A stretch of 59,894 bases of DNA from an uncultured Sphingosinicella sp. (GCF_902806315.1 NZ_CADCWD010000058.1:1-59894); one strand, 5' to 3'. Counted from the first letter of the stretch, positions 25,540 to 34,883 are shown. Notes: generated from the sequence alone by a model not told the origin. Translations and numbers: made by a program.

Positions 25540-27293
25540 TCGAGCGCGGCCTGCGGTTCGAGCGGCCGCGCAAAATAATAGCCTTGGCCATGGGTGCAGC
25601 CGAGTTCGGTCAGAGCCTTGGCAAGCTCCTCCGACTCGATCCCCTCTGCCGTGGTCGCAAGACCGAGCGCTTCAGCGAGTGAAAGGATCGCCCGCACGAT
25701 CGCGACCGAGTCGCCGTCGCCCAGCATGCCGGCCACGAAGCTGCGGTCGATCTTGAGCGTATCAATGGGCAGCCGCTGGAGGTAGGAAAGCGAAGTATAG
25801 CCGGTGCCGAAATCGTCCATCGCGACCTTGGCATCGAGGCCTTTCAGCGCCTCCAGCACCTTGGTCGCTCGCTGAGGATCCTGGATAATTGCGCTTTCGG
25901 TCAGCTCCAGCGTGAGCCGGCTTCCTGCAATGCCGCTTGAACTCAGCGCACCCGACACGGCCGCCGCGACGTCGTCGCGGGCGATCTGAATCGCCGACAG
26001 ATTGACCCCGACATAGAGCGGCAGGATCTTGCCCGCCTTCCTGTCCCAGTCAGCCAGCGTCCGCGCGGCGGAATCGAGCGCCCAGCGGCCCAGCGAGAGG
26101 ATCAGTCCCGATTCCTCCGCCACCGGGATGAACTCGGTGGGCGAAATCTGACCGCGATCCTCATGCTCCCACCGAGCCAAGGCTTCGAAGCCGGACACCT
26201 GCCCCGTCGGAAGATCGATCAGCGGCTGGTAGGCGAGTGTCAGCTGGTCGCCTTCGATGGCGCGGCGCAACTCGGTTTCGATGCTGAAGCGGTGGCGGGC
26301 GGCCTTGGCCTGGTTGGCTTCATAAACTTCGCTGCGGCCGGACAGCTTGGAGCGCTTGAGCGCGAACTGGGCGTTGCGAAGGACCTCCTCCGCCAATTCG
26401 ACATTGCCGGTGAGCAATGCGCACCCGACCGAGCAGTCGACCCTGATCTCCAGCTCCGACAGGCGAAAGGGAGTGGTGAGCACGGTGCGGACTCGCTCGC
26501 CGAGCTCCAGTGCGTCCGGGAGGCCGTTGTCGAGCCGCATCAGGATGCCGAACTCGTCGCCGCCGGTGCGGGCGAGGACATCGCCGGCGCGGAGCGCGGA
26601 GAAGAGGCGCCGGGCGAAGCTGATCAGCAGCTCGTCTCCGGCCATCGCGCCGACGCATTCGTTGACGCGGCTGAACCGAGTCATGTCGACGACCACGACC
26701 GAGTAGCTGCCTTCCTTGAAATTGGGGTGCTGCAGGATCTCTTCGACCCGCTCGTTAAAGGCCAAGCGGTTGGGAAGCCCGGTGAGACTGTCGCGCAGCA
26801 TCTCGGCGCGCAGGCTCCGCTCGGTGTCGACCTGGGCGGTCTTGTCGATCAAGGAGATGAGGCAGCGGCGGGTCGAGGTCGCGCCGGAGCTGAGACGGGC
26901 AAGCCGGACGATGAAATGGCGGCCGCCGATCACCTGGCCGTCGCCGGCCTCGAACTGGAGAACGGGTTCCGATCCGTCGGTGAGGAAGTCGCGGAGCGCG
27001 AGGCCGATGGGGCCGCGCTGCAGCGCGTCGATCTGGTCCGTCGGGCAGCCGCCCAGACGCTCGTCGCATCGAGCAAGGCTGCGGAAATGATCGTTGGCAC
27101 GCTCGATCTGGAGGATGCCCTTCGCGCCCTCGCAGACCACCGCGGCGGCGATGGGGAGAGCGTCGAGATATTCCTGCTGCCCGCCCTGCTTTTCCTCTGG
27201 CGAGACGGCCACGCGTAAAGGCTTCGCGACCCGCGGCGGGGCAGCGGCAGGATCCGGCGCTTTTCGGCGCCGGGGCGTGGATGCAGCCTGCAT
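25515..27293 (-). CDS. GGDEF-EAL bifunctional cyclic-di-GMP enzyme
   Basis: This 592-residue cytosolic protein has an N-terminal PAS-like sensor (about 40-150, DALPIAAAVVCEGAKGI...). A GGDEF domain follows (about 160-330) with an intact RTGGDEF, and an EAL domain (about 340-590) with GFEALARW, ELTESAI, MDDFGTGYTSLSYL, LKIDRSFV and TAEGIES. Since both active sites look intact, it could both make and degrade cyclic di-GMP. No membrane helix is visible. It lies downstream of nothing on its strand other than parC, which is transcribed after it with 79 bases between. Confidence 0.92.
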   Translation of the reverse strand: MQAASTPRRRKAPDPAAAPPRVAKPLRVAVSPEEKQGGQQEYLDALPIAAAVVCEGAKGILQIERANDHFRSLARCDERLGGCPTDQIDALQRGPIGLALRDFLTDGSEPVLQFEAGDGQVIGGRHFIVRLARLSSGATSTRRCLISLIDKTAQVDTERSLRAEMLRDSLTGLPNRLAFNERVEEILQHPNFKEGSYSVVVVDMTRFSRVNECVGAMAGDELLISFARRLFSALRAGDVLARTGGDEFGILMRLDNGLPDALELGERVRTVLTTPFRLSELEIRVDCSVGCALLTGNVELAEEVLRNAQFALKRSKLSGRSEVYEANQAKAARHRFSIETELRRAIEGDQLTLAYQPLIDLPTGQVSGFEALARWEHEDRGQISPTEFIPVAEESGLILSLGRWALDSAARTLADWDRKAGKILPLYVGVNLSAIQIARDDVAAAVSGALSSSGIAGSRLTLELTESAIIQDPQRATKVLEALKGLDAKVAMDDFGTGYTSLSYLQRLPIDTLKIDRSFVAGMLGDGDSVAIVRAILSLAEALGLATTAEGIESEELAKALTELGCTHGQGYYFARPLEPQAALDYWLARNA

Positions 27294-27372
27294 AAGGTGC
27301 AGGTGTAAAGGCAGTCGGTTAATTCTCCCTTTCCGCTACGTCACCAAAGGTTAACGCCAGCGACGGGCTTTT

Positions 27373-29616
27373 TCAGAACTTGTTGTCGCGCGGGAAGCCG
27401 ACCGGCGGCATGCGGCCGGCCGCGCCGCGCGCGGTGCGCCAGGCCGAGAGGTCGGGTTCCGATCGGGTGCGGCCGGTGGCCCCGCCCATGCTCCAGCTCA
27501 GTCCTTCCGCGAACTTGAAAGTCTTAACGTCCGAGAGGCCTCCGTCCCGGTAGCGCTGGAGGGCGACCCCCTGGCCGCGGCCCATCTCCGGAAGCTCGGT
27601 CAGCGGAAAGACGACCATCTTCCGATTGTCCCCGATCACCGCGATGTAATCGTCCTCCGGGCCGATCGGCTTGACGAAGGCAAGCTTGGCGCCCGCTTTG
27701 AGGTTCACGACCTGCCGGCCCTTGCGCGTTTCCGCGATGGCGCCGCGCGCCGAGGTGACGAAACCGCGGCCGTCGCTGGAGGTCAGCAGCAATTTGACGC
27801 CGGCGGTGGCGGGCAACAACGCCACGAAATTGCCCTCCCCTTCGACATCGACCATCAGCCGCACCGGCTCCCCGAAACCGCGTCCCCCCGGCAACTTGTC
27901 GGCCGCCAGCGTGAAAAAGCGTCCGTTCTGTGCGGCGAGCAGCAGCTTGTCGGTCGTCTGCGCGTGGAAAGCGAAGGCCGGGCCGTCGCCTTCCTTGAAC
28001 TTCATCGCCTCGGGATTGGCGAGGTCGACATGACCCTTCATGGCGCGGATCCAGCCGCGCTGGGACATGATCACGGTGATCGGCTCGCGTTCGATCATGG
28101 CTTCGAGCGGAATGTCGCGCGCAGGCCCCGCCTCCTCGATCAGCGTGCGGCGCGCGCCGATCTCGGTGTTCTCGGCATAGCGCTTCCTGAGGTCCGCGAG
28201 GTCCTTCTTGAGCCGCGTGCGCTGGCGCGCGGGGCTTTCGATCAATTGCTGCAGCCCCGCGCGCTCCGCCTGAAGCGTGTCGCGTTCGCCGCGGATCTGC
28301 ATCTCCTCCAGCTTGCGCAATGAGCGGAGGCGCATGTTGAGGATCGCCTCGGTCTGGCGATCGGTGAGGCCGAACTCGGCCATCATGACGGGCTTGGGCT
28401 CGTCCTCGGTCCGGATGATCTCGATCACCCGGTCGAGGTTCAAATAGGCGATCAGATAGCCTTCGAGCAGCTCGACCCGGTCCTCGATCTTCTGCACGCG
28501 GAACGTCGCGCGGCGGACCAGCACTTCGAACTGGTGGGCGAGCCAGGCGGTGAGCACGTCCTTGAGGCTCATCACGCGCGGCGTGCGACTGGCATCGAGC
28601 ACGTTCAAGTTGAGCGGGATCCGGACTTCCAGATCGGTCAGCCGGAACAGGCTGTCCATCAGCACGCCCGGATCGACCGAGCGGCTCCTGGGCTCCAGCA
28701 CGATGCGGATAGCCTCGTCGGATTCGTCGCGCACATCCTCCAGGATCGGCAGCTTCTTCTCGGCGATGAGGGCGGCGATCTGCTCGATCAGCTTGCCCTT
28801 GGGCACCTGGAACGGGATCTCCGTCACCACCAGCGACCAAGTGCCGCGCCCAAGATCCTCCTGGCTCCAGCGCGCCCGCACGCGGAAGCTGCCCCGCCCC
28901 GTCCGATACGCGCCGGCGATCGCCTCGGCGCTATCGACGATCACGCCTCCGGTCGGGAAGTCCGGGCCGGCGACGAAATCCATCAACGCCGAATCCTCGG
29001 CCTTGGGATCGTCGATCAGGTGGGTCGCGGCATCGATCAGCTCGGCGGCGTTGTGGGGCGGGATCGAGGTCGCCATTCCGACCGCGATGCCGCTGGCGCC
29101 GTTGGCGAGGAGGTTGGGGAACAGGCCCGGGAAAACTTCCGGCTCTTCCTCTTCGCCATTGTAAGTAGGGCGATAGTCGACCGTGCCTTCGTCGAGGCCG
29201 GCCATCAGCTCGATCGCCGTCTGGGTCAGTCGCGCTTCGGTGTAGCGGTAGGCCGCCGCATTATCGCCGTCGACATTGCCGAAATTACCCTGCCCGTCGA
29301 CCAGCGGGTAGCGCAGCGAGAAGGTCTGGGCGAGGCGAACCATCGCATCGTACACCGACTGGTCGCCGTGCGGATGATATTTGCCGATCGTGTCGCCGAC
29401 GACGCGCGCGCATTTCTTGTAACCAGAAGCCGGATCCAGCCGAAGCAGCCGCATCGCCCAGAGCAGCCGGCGATGCACGGGCTTCAGGCCGTCGCGCACA
29501 TCCGGCAGCGAACGCGCCGTGATCGTGGAAAGCGCATAGACGAGGTAGCGCTGCGACAGCGCCTCATCGAACGGCGTGTCGATCAGCGCGTCAGGCGAAT
29601 CGCCGAGATCAGACAT
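27373..29616 (-). CDS. parC: DNA topoisomerase IV subunit A
   Basis: This 747-residue protein has the ParC start (FDEALSQRYLVYALSTITARSLPDVRDGLKPVHRRLLWAM). The catalytic Tyr lies in AAYRYTEARLT, and the C-terminal half holds beta-pinwheel repeats (DKLLLAAQNGRFFTLAAD; VKLLLTSSDGRGFVTSA). The quinolone-resistance region is GKYHPHGDQSVYDAMVR. It unlinks daughter chromosomes together with ParE, not in the window. ATG 29616; the upstream 251 bases are shared with a divergent lipoprotein gene. Confidence 0.96.
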   Translation of the reverse strand: MSDLGDSPDALIDTPFDEALSQRYLVYALSTITARSLPDVRDGLKPVHRRLLWAMRLLRLDPASGYKKCARVVGDTIGKYHPHGDQSVYDAMVRLAQTFSLRYPLVDGQGNFGNVDGDNAAAYRYTEARLTQTAIELMAGLDEGTVDYRPTYNGEEEEPEVFPGLFPNLLANGASGIAVGMATSIPPHNAAELIDAATHLIDDPKAEDSALMDFVAGPDFPTGGVIVDSAEAIAGAYRTGRGSFRVRARWSQEDLGRGTWSLVVTEIPFQVPKGKLIEQIAALIAEKKLPILEDVRDESDEAIRIVLEPRSRSVDPGVLMDSLFRLTDLEVRIPLNLNVLDASRTPRVMSLKDVLTAWLAHQFEVLVRRATFRVQKIEDRVELLEGYLIAYLNLDRVIEIIRTEDEPKPVMMAEFGLTDRQTEAILNMRLRSLRKLEEMQIRGERDTLQAERAGLQQLIESPARQRTRLKKDLADLRKRYAENTEIGARRTLIEEAGPARDIPLEAMIEREPITVIMSQRGWIRAMKGHVDLANPEAMKFKEGDGPAFAFHAQTTDKLLLAAQNGRFFTLAADKLPGGRGFGEPVRLMVDVEGEGNFVALLPATAGVKLLLTSSDGRGFVTSARGAIAETRKGRQVVNLKAGAKLAFVKPIGPEDDYIAVIGDNRKMVVFPLTELPEMGRGQGVALQRYRDGGLSDVKTFKFAEGLSWSMGGATGRTRSEPDLSAWRTARGAAGRMPPVGFPRDNKF

Positions 29617-29867
29617 GAAGCGAGACCGAGGCGGCGGCCTCGAAGTTCATGAAGTTCACGCACTTCGGCACAAAAAATCCTTTGTCTTCAGCCCCCGCTT
29701 TGCCTGCCGCGATTGCCGCTGAATCGGACACCCCCACGTCGCTGAGCCGCCCGCACAGTGGCACAGCGGCGGCGCTGTAGGAAAGCGCGGAGTTGGGAAC
29801 GAGGAGCTCAGCTTTGCGTTTGTCTACTAATAAGGTAGAGTAACAACTCACACCGAGGAGGATGCCC

Positions 29868-30782
29868 ATGCGAAAGTTGCTTCCCCTCACCGCTCTGGTC
29901 GCGCTTTCCGCCTGCGGAGGCGGCAGCGACGGACGAGGCGGCCACGGATCGGGCCGCTCCGGCCAGGACCAGAATGCTAGCGCCGAAATGCACGACAGCG
30001 CTGCGACCGAGGCCCGCGGGCGTGCCTCCTCAGGGCCAAGCGTCGGCGTCAGCGCGGCGCCCGGCGTCGCCTTCGATTATCGCTACGCATTCCGCCTGCC
30101 GTCCGAACGAATATCCGCCGTCCAAGAGCAGCATGCGCAGGCCTGCGAGAAGCTCGGACTGACGCGCTGTCGCATCATCGGCTTCCGTTACCGTCTGATC
30201 CGGGACGACGAGATCGAGGCGATGCTCGCCTTCAAGCTCGATCCTGCGATCGCGCGGCAGTTCGGCAAATCGGGCGCGGAGGTCGTGGACCGTTCCGAAG
30301 GGATGCTGGTCGACGCCGAGATCAACGGCACGGATGCGGGCACTGCGATCGCGCAGGCCAACCGCACCGAGGCCGAGCTCAACGAGGAACTCCAGCAGGT
30401 CGAGCGCCAGCTCGCCCGCGGCGGCATCCCCGCTTACGAGCGTGCACGCCTCCAGTCGGAAGCTCAGATGCTCCGTCAGCAGATCCGCTCCAACCGGGCC
30501 GGACGGACGGCCAACCAGGAAACGCTCGCGACCACACCGATGGCATTCCACTACGGCTCGGGTGAACTGATTCCCGGCTTCGACACCCGGTCGCCAATCC
30601 GCGCCGCGCTGGAGCAATCGTGGGACAATCTGATCGCGGGCGTCGCGACTTTGCTGCTGATCCTCATCACGCTTCTGCCCTGGGCGGCGCTCGCGCTGCT
30701 CGGCTGGTGGGCGGCGCGCAGGCTGCGGCCGCGAATCGAGCAGTTCGGCCTCAGGCCGCAGCCGGCGCCCATGGAGAGCTGA
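29868..30782 (+). CDS. DUF4349 lipoprotein
   Basis: This 304-residue protein has a lipobox LSAC (C16) followed by a disordered Gly/Ser/Asp linker to about 65. The DUF4349 domain starts with FDYRYAFRLPSERISAVQEQHAQACEKLG and continues with a long helical hairpin (TEAELNEELQQVERQLARG). A membrane helix near 258-290 (LIAGVATLLLILITLLPWAALALLGWW) and a short basic tail complete it. Start ATG 29868 is spaced five bases from GGAGGA; an ATG six bases upstream is less well placed. DUF4349 proteins are envelope proteins of unknown role. Confidence 0.85.
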   Translation: MRKLLPLTALVALSACGGGSDGRGGHGSGRSGQDQNASAEMHDSAATEARGRASSGPSVGVSAAPGVAFDYRYAFRLPSERISAVQEQHAQACEKLGLTRCRIIGFRYRLIRDDEIEAMLAFKLDPAIARQFGKSGAEVVDRSEGMLVDAEINGTDAGTAIAQANRTEAELNEELQQVERQLARGGIPAYERARLQSEAQMLRQQIRSNRAGRTANQETLATTPMAFHYGSGELIPGFDTRSPIRAALEQSWDNLIAGVATLLLILITLLPWAALALLGWWAARRLRPRIEQFGLRPQPAPMES

Positions 30783-30800
30783 TACGCGAAGGAGCGACCT

Positions 30801-30940
30801 CGGCGAGCAGCCACTCGCCGGGGCGCTTATCTGGCCGAGCCTAACCGCGTCCAGCTCGGCGCGCCCCTGGCGGCGGTCCCGCACGGCCGGCCGACCGATC
30901 CCCAATAGGCTCCCGGGCTTTTCGCTTTGCTCGGGAGCCT
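30801..30940 (+). promoter_or_regulatory. Three-hairpin leader upstream of the hydrolase-kynU unit
   Basis: Three perfect stems lie in the 177-base gap: CGGCGAG/CTCGCCG (30801-30807 with 30814-30820); GGGCGC plus GCCGAGC paired with GCTCGGC plus GCGCCC (30821-30866, a seven-base bulge); and AGGCTCCCG/CGGGAGCCT (30907-30915 with 30932-30940), ending 19 bases before the start codon. The first could be the terminator of the DUF4349 gene; the last could control ribosome access to the hydrolase gene. Confidence 0.35.
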
Positions 30941-30959
30941 GTCGCGGTTTAGCTGCGGC

Positions 30960-31943
30960 ATGACCATCACCTTCGCTGGCCGGCTTGCCCTCGGCTCCTG
31001 CTTGGCGCTAGCCGCCTGCTCCGTGACCACGCCCGCCCCCAGCCCGGCGCCCGCCCCGCTAGGGACCGCCGCTCCCGCAGCTTTGATGAAGTGGCCGGAC
31101 CTGCTCGAGCGGCCGCGCCCGGAACCCAGCGCCACCATCGAATATGGCGACAAGGGGATGCAGCGGGTCGACCTCTGGCTGCCGGCCGGCAAGGGCCCGC
31201 ACCCGACCGTGCTGATGGTCCATGGCGGCTGCTGGCAGACCGACATCGCCGACCGCCGCATCATGAACTGGATCGCCGACGACCTGCGCAAGCGCGGCAT
31301 TGCCGTGTGGAACATCGATTATCGGGGCGTCGACCGCGAGGGTGGCGGCTATCCCGGCACATTCGCCGACGCGGCTGCGGCGGCCGATGCGCTTCGGACC
31401 CATGCACCCAAATACAATCTCGACATTTCGCCGCTGGTGGCGACCGGCCATTCGGCAGGCGGGCATCTCGCGCTGTGGCTGGCGGCGCGGCCCGCGGCGA
31501 AGGCGAGCGCGTCCAATCCGCTGATCCCGCGCGGGAGCCCGCTTCTCTCGTCGGACCCATTGAAGATCGACACTGTTGTGAGCCTCGGCGGTCTCCCGGA
31601 CCTTGAAGTCGCAGCCACGCCGCCGGGAAGCGGCTGCGGCACCGAGATCATCGAGAAGCTGGTCGGACCACCCACGCTCAGCAGCCGCAACGTCTATGCA
31701 GACACCTCTGTCCCGCGCCTCGCGCCGTTGGGCATCAAGCAGGTGCTGATCAACGGCCAGCAGGACCGGATCATCCCGACCGCCTACGCTACCGACTACG
31801 AGCGCAAGATGCGGGCGGCGGGTGACGACGTTCGTGTGCGGATGATCGACAACACCGGGCATGTCGAGCTGATCGCGCCCGAAACGGCGGCTTGGGCGGC
31901 GACGGTTGAGGAGATCGAGCGGGCGCTGGGACGGCGTCGGTGA
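30960..31943 (+). CDS. Lipoprotein alpha/beta hydrolase, kynurenine-formamidase-like
   Basis: This 327-residue protein has a lipobox LAAC (C20), a Pro/Ala linker to about 42 and an alpha/beta hydrolase domain. It has the oxyanion motif HGGCW (88-92), nucleophile S165 in GHSAGG, acid D269 in NGQQDR and H301 in NTGH. HGG-x-W is the motif of eukaryote-type arylformamidases (BNA7/AFMID). It overlaps kynU (GTGA), the next enzyme of tryptophan breakdown, which supports that role. The lipoprotein anchor is odd because kynurenine formamidase normally acts in the cytosol. Other esters or amides are possible substrates. Confidence 0.8.
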   Translation: MTITFAGRLALGSCLALAACSVTTPAPSPAPAPLGTAAPAALMKWPDLLERPRPEPSATIEYGDKGMQRVDLWLPAGKGPHPTVLMVHGGCWQTDIADRRIMNWIADDLRKRGIAVWNIDYRGVDREGGGYPGTFADAAAAADALRTHAPKYNLDISPLVATGHSAGGHLALWLAARPAAKASASNPLIPRGSPLLSSDPLKIDTVVSLGGLPDLEVAATPPGSGCGTEIIEKLVGPPTLSSRNVYADTSVPRLAPLGIKQVLINGQQDRIIPTAYATDYERKMRAAGDDVRVRMIDNTGHVELIAPETAAWAATVEEIERALGRRR

Positions 31944-33160
31944 CGTTGGACGAGGCCCGCACGCTCGACGCGGCCGATCCGCTGCGCGCCTTTCGCGACC
32001 GCTTCCACATTCCCGAGGGTTTGATCTACCTGGACGGCAACTCGCTGGGGGCGCTTCCAATAGCGACGGCGGCTCGGCAGCAGGAGGTGGTGGCGAGCGA
32101 ATGGGGCACCTCGCTCATCCGCAGCTGGAACGAGCATGGCTGGATCGAAGCGCCACAGCGGATCGGCGCCAGGATCGCGCCGCTGATCGGCGCGAAGCCG
32201 CACGAGGTGATCGTCGCCGATTCGGTGACGGTGAACATTTTCAAGCTACTGACCGCGGCGGCCGCGCTCGCGCCGGAGCGCAAGACCATCCTTTCCGAGG
32301 CCGGTAACTTCCACACCGACCTCCATGTCGCGAGCGGCGCGGCCGACCTGCTCGGCATGGAACTGCGCATCGCCGAGCGGACCGAGCTGAACGCGGCGAT
32401 CGGCCCGGACACCAACCTCCTCCTCCTCACCCACGTCCACTACAAGGCCGGCTTCCGCTTCGACATGGCCGAGGTCACCGCCCGCGCAAAGGCGGCGGGA
32501 GCGACGACGCTCTGGGACCTCAGCCACAGCGTCGGCGCGGTTCCGCTCCACCTCAACCGCGACGGAGCGGAACTCGCGGTCGGCTGCGGCTACAAATATC
32601 TGAACGGCGGCCCCGGCGCTCCCGCCTTTCTCTACGTCGCCGAGCATCTCCAGGAGCGACTGCGGCCCGCCCTTCGCGGCTGGATGGGGCACGCGGCGCC
32701 CTTCGCCTTTACCGACGATTACGAGCCCGCGCCCGGCGTCTCGCGCTTCCTCGCCGGAACGCCGCCGATGCTCAGCCTGCTTGCGCTGGAGAGCGGCGTC
32801 CAAAGTTTCGACGGAGCCGACATGGACGCGGTGTGGGCGAAGTCGATCGCCCTCTTCGACCTCTTCGCGCGCCTGGCGGAAGGAAGCTGCCCCGAGCTCG
32901 ACTGCATCTCCCCGCGCGATCCGGAGCGGCGCGGCAGCCACATCAGCTTCCGCCATCCCCACGCGTTCGAGATCTGCCAGGCGCTGATCGCCGCCGATGT
33001 CATCGGCGACTTTCGCGCCCCCGACGTGATCCGCTTCGGCCTCACCCCGCTTTACCTCGGCTACGAGGACATCGTGCAGGCGGTGGAACGCATGGCCGAC
33101 ATCCTCGACAGCGGACGCTGGCGCGAGCCGCGTTTCGCAGTGCGCGGCAAGGTGACGTGA
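31940..33160 (+). CDS. kynU: Kynureninase
   Basis: This 406-residue PLP enzyme splits kynurenine to anthranilate and alanine. Visible features are IYLDGNSLGALP near the start, LWDLSHSVGAVPL with the PLP-binding Asp, and GCGYKYLNGGPGAP with the Schiff-base lysine K219. The GTG at 31940 overlaps the hydrolase stop by four bases, so translation is coupled. No tryptophan 2,3-dioxygenase gene is in the window. The protein has no export signal. Confidence 0.95.
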   Translation: MTLDEARTLDAADPLRAFRDRFHIPEGLIYLDGNSLGALPIATAARQQEVVASEWGTSLIRSWNEHGWIEAPQRIGARIAPLIGAKPHEVIVADSVTVNIFKLLTAAAALAPERKTILSEAGNFHTDLHVASGAADLLGMELRIAERTELNAAIGPDTNLLLLTHVHYKAGFRFDMAEVTARAKAAGATTLWDLSHSVGAVPLHLNRDGAELAVGCGYKYLNGGPGAPAFLYVAEHLQERLRPALRGWMGHAAPFAFTDDYEPAPGVSRFLAGTPPMLSLLALESGVQSFDGADMDAVWAKSIALFDLFARLAEGSCPELDCISPRDPERRGSHISFRHPHAFEICQALIAADVIGDFRAPDVIRFGLTPLYLGYEDIVQAVERMADILDSGRWREPRFAVRGKVT

Positions 33161-33202
33161 TCGGCGGCAAGTCACAGTAATCCGCTCGCATTGCGCAGCC
33201 TA

Positions 33203-33286
33203 GCGGCCTCGGTTATAGGCCGCACCACGCCCCGCACGCGCGTTTCGAAGCGAACGCTGCTCGCGGGGCGAAGTCGTTTTTTCGCC
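33203..33286 (+). promoter_or_regulatory. purC leader with competing hairpins
   Basis: A first stem GCGGCC/GGCCGC (33203-33208 with 33218-33223) is followed by CGCCCCGC/GCGGGGCG (33228-33235 with 33263-33270). The right arm of the latter overlaps the left arm of a third stem GGCGAA/TTCGCC (33267-33272 with 33281-33286), whose loop and right arm include T6. The second and third stems cannot both form. This is the geometry of an attenuator or riboswitch, 14 bases before the start codon. Confidence 0.35.
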
Positions 33287-33299
33287 GGAGACTCGCCCC

Positions 33300-34079
33300 A
33301 TGTCCCGCCGCCGCCAGATCTACGAAGGCAAGGCCAAGATCCTCTATGAGGGCCCCGAACCCGGCACCTTGATCCAATATTTCAAGGACGATGCCACCGC
33401 GTTCAACGCGCAGAAAAAGGGCACGATTTCCGGCAAGGGCGTGCTCAACAATCGCATTTCCGAGTATATTTTCACCCTGCTCGGCCAGATCGGCATTCCG
33501 ACCCACTTCATCCGTCGCCTCAACATGCGCGAGCAGCTGATCCGGCAGGTCGAGATCGTGCCGATCGAAGTGGTGGTCCGCAATGTTGCCGCGGGCTCGC
33601 TGTCGAAGCGGCTCGGCATCGAGGAGGGTACGCAGCTCCCCCGCACGATCATCGAATATTATTACAAGGATGACGCGCTCGGCGACCCGATGATCGCGGA
33701 CGAGCATATCGCCTGTTTCGGCTGGGCGAGCCAGGAGGAGATGAACGACATCGCCGACATGGCGGTGCGCGTGAACGACTTCATGGCCGGCCTGTTCGCG
33801 GGCATCGGCATCCGCCTGATCGACTTCAAGCTCGAATTCGGCCGGATCTGGGAGAATGAATATTCCCGGATCATCCTCGCCGACGAGATCAGCCCCGATG
33901 GCTGCCGTCTGTGGGACATGAAGTCGGGCGACAAGCTCGATAAGGACCGCTTCCGCCTCGATCTCGGCGGCGAAGCCGAAGCCTATCAGGACATCGCCCG
34001 CCGCCTGGGCCTGCTCCCGGAAGGCGAGGCCAACATGGTCCTCGACCTCGACAAGCACCGCAAGAAGCGCGGGAAGTAG
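33300..34079 (+). CDS. purC: Phosphoribosylaminoimidazole-succinocarboxamide synthase
   Basis: This 259-residue enzyme joins aspartate to CAIR in purine synthesis. It has [10 protein letters not shown], the ATP-binding Lys region, [53 protein letters not shown] and [14 protein letters not shown]. Length and motifs fit the short bacterial PurC. It stands alone between kynU and a bidirectional terminator; purS, purQ and purL are not adjacent within the window. Confidence 0.97.
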   Translation: MSRRRQIYEGKAKILYEGPEPGTLIQYFKDDATAFNAQKKGTISGKGVLNNRISEYIFTLLGQIGIPTHFIRRLNMREQLIRQVEIVPIEVVVRNVAAGSLSKRLGIEEGTQLPRTIIEYYYKDDALGDPMIADEHIACFGWASQEEMNDIADMAVRVNDFMAGLFAGIGIRLIDFKLEFGRIWENEYSRIILADEISPDGCRLWDMKSGDKLDKDRFRLDLGGEAEAYQDIARRLGLLPEGEANMVLDLDKHRKKRGK

Positions 34080-34106
34080 GTCTTCCCCAGCTTTCGCCGG
34101 GAGGAA

Positions 34107-34146
34107 TAAAAAAGGCCCGCCGATCCTTGGGACCGGCGGGCCTTTT
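34107..34146. terminator. Bidirectional terminator between purC and the M23 peptidase
   Basis: A 13-bp stem (34110-34122 with 34134-34146, including AAAA/TTTT) with an 11-base loop lies between the convergent purC and peptidase genes. A-run and T-run on either side allow it to work in both directions. Confidence 0.85.
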
Positions 34147-34163
34147 CCTCTCCTATATCTGAT

Positions 34164-34883
34164 TTACTTGGCGGGCTCGCTCGGGCCGCCCATCGCGACG
34201 CGGACGGCGGCGGCGGCGCGGCGCTGGACGGCGAGCAGATAATCGCCCGCTTCCATGAACGGCACCGGGTTCACGGCCTTGCCGTCGATCCGAACTTCAT
34301 AGTGGAGGTGGCTGCCGGTCGAGCGGCCGGTGGAGCCCATATAGCCGATGAGGTCGCCGCGCTTCACGCGCTGGCCCGCACGGACGATGGAGCGGGTGAG
34401 GTGGCCGTAGCGGGTCTGGATGCCGCGGCCGTGGGTGAGTTCGATGAGGTTGCCGTAGCCGTTCGCCCATTCGGAACGGCCAACGATCGCGTCGGCGGTG
34501 GCATAGATGGCGGTGCCGATCGGACCGGCAAGGTCGATGCCGGCGTGCATCGCGGCGCGGCCGCGGAACGGATCGGAGCGGACGCCGTAGCCCGAGGTGA
34601 GCGCGGTGCCCTTGACCGGCTGCGCCGACGGGATGGCGACGCTCGCCTGCGGCTTCTCCATCTGCTTCATGTTCATGAACAGCTGCTTGAAGTTCGGCGC
34701 CGGCGTGGAAAGCGGCCTCACCGCCTCGAAGGGGCCGCCCTGTCCGGCTTGCGCCAAGGCCGGCTCAGCTGCCGCCAGCGACAGCAAAGCGACCAGCGCC
34801 GCGCGGAAAAAACCCACTGGCTTCAAAAAGCTACGGAACTTTCTGCGAGCCGGCACATTGTTCGCATTAACCAATAAAGTCAT
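34164..34883 (-). CDS. M23 (LytM-type) peptidase
   Basis: This 239-residue protein starts MTLLVNANNVPARRKFRSF, has one membrane or signal segment at 24-45 (GFFRAALVALLSLAAAEPALAQ) and an M23 domain at 95-205. Zinc ligands H113 and D117 are in MHAGIDLAG; catalytic H161 lies in YGHLTRS and H192/H194 in SHLHYEV. All are present, so it should be an active peptidoglycan endopeptidase in the periplasm rather than a degenerate activator. An earlier in-frame start 45 bases upstream is not supported. Confidence 0.9.
   Translation of the reverse strand: MTLLVNANNVPARRKFRSFLKPVGFFRAALVALLSLAAAEPALAQAGQGGPFEAVRPLSTPAPNFKQLFMNMKQMEKPQASVAIPSAQPVKGTALTSGYGVRSDPFRGRAAMHAGIDLAGPIGTAIYATADAIVGRSEWANGYGNLIELTHGRGIQTRYGHLTRSIVRAGQRVKRGDLIGYMGSTGRSTGSHLHYEVRIDGKAVNPVPFMEAGDYLLAVQRRAAAAVRVAMGGPSEPAK

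Noticed and set aside
29609-29890. A 93-residue minus-strand frame overlapping the parC start
   Set aside because: No ribosome-binding site, no recognisable features, and it overlaps both neighbouring gene starts.
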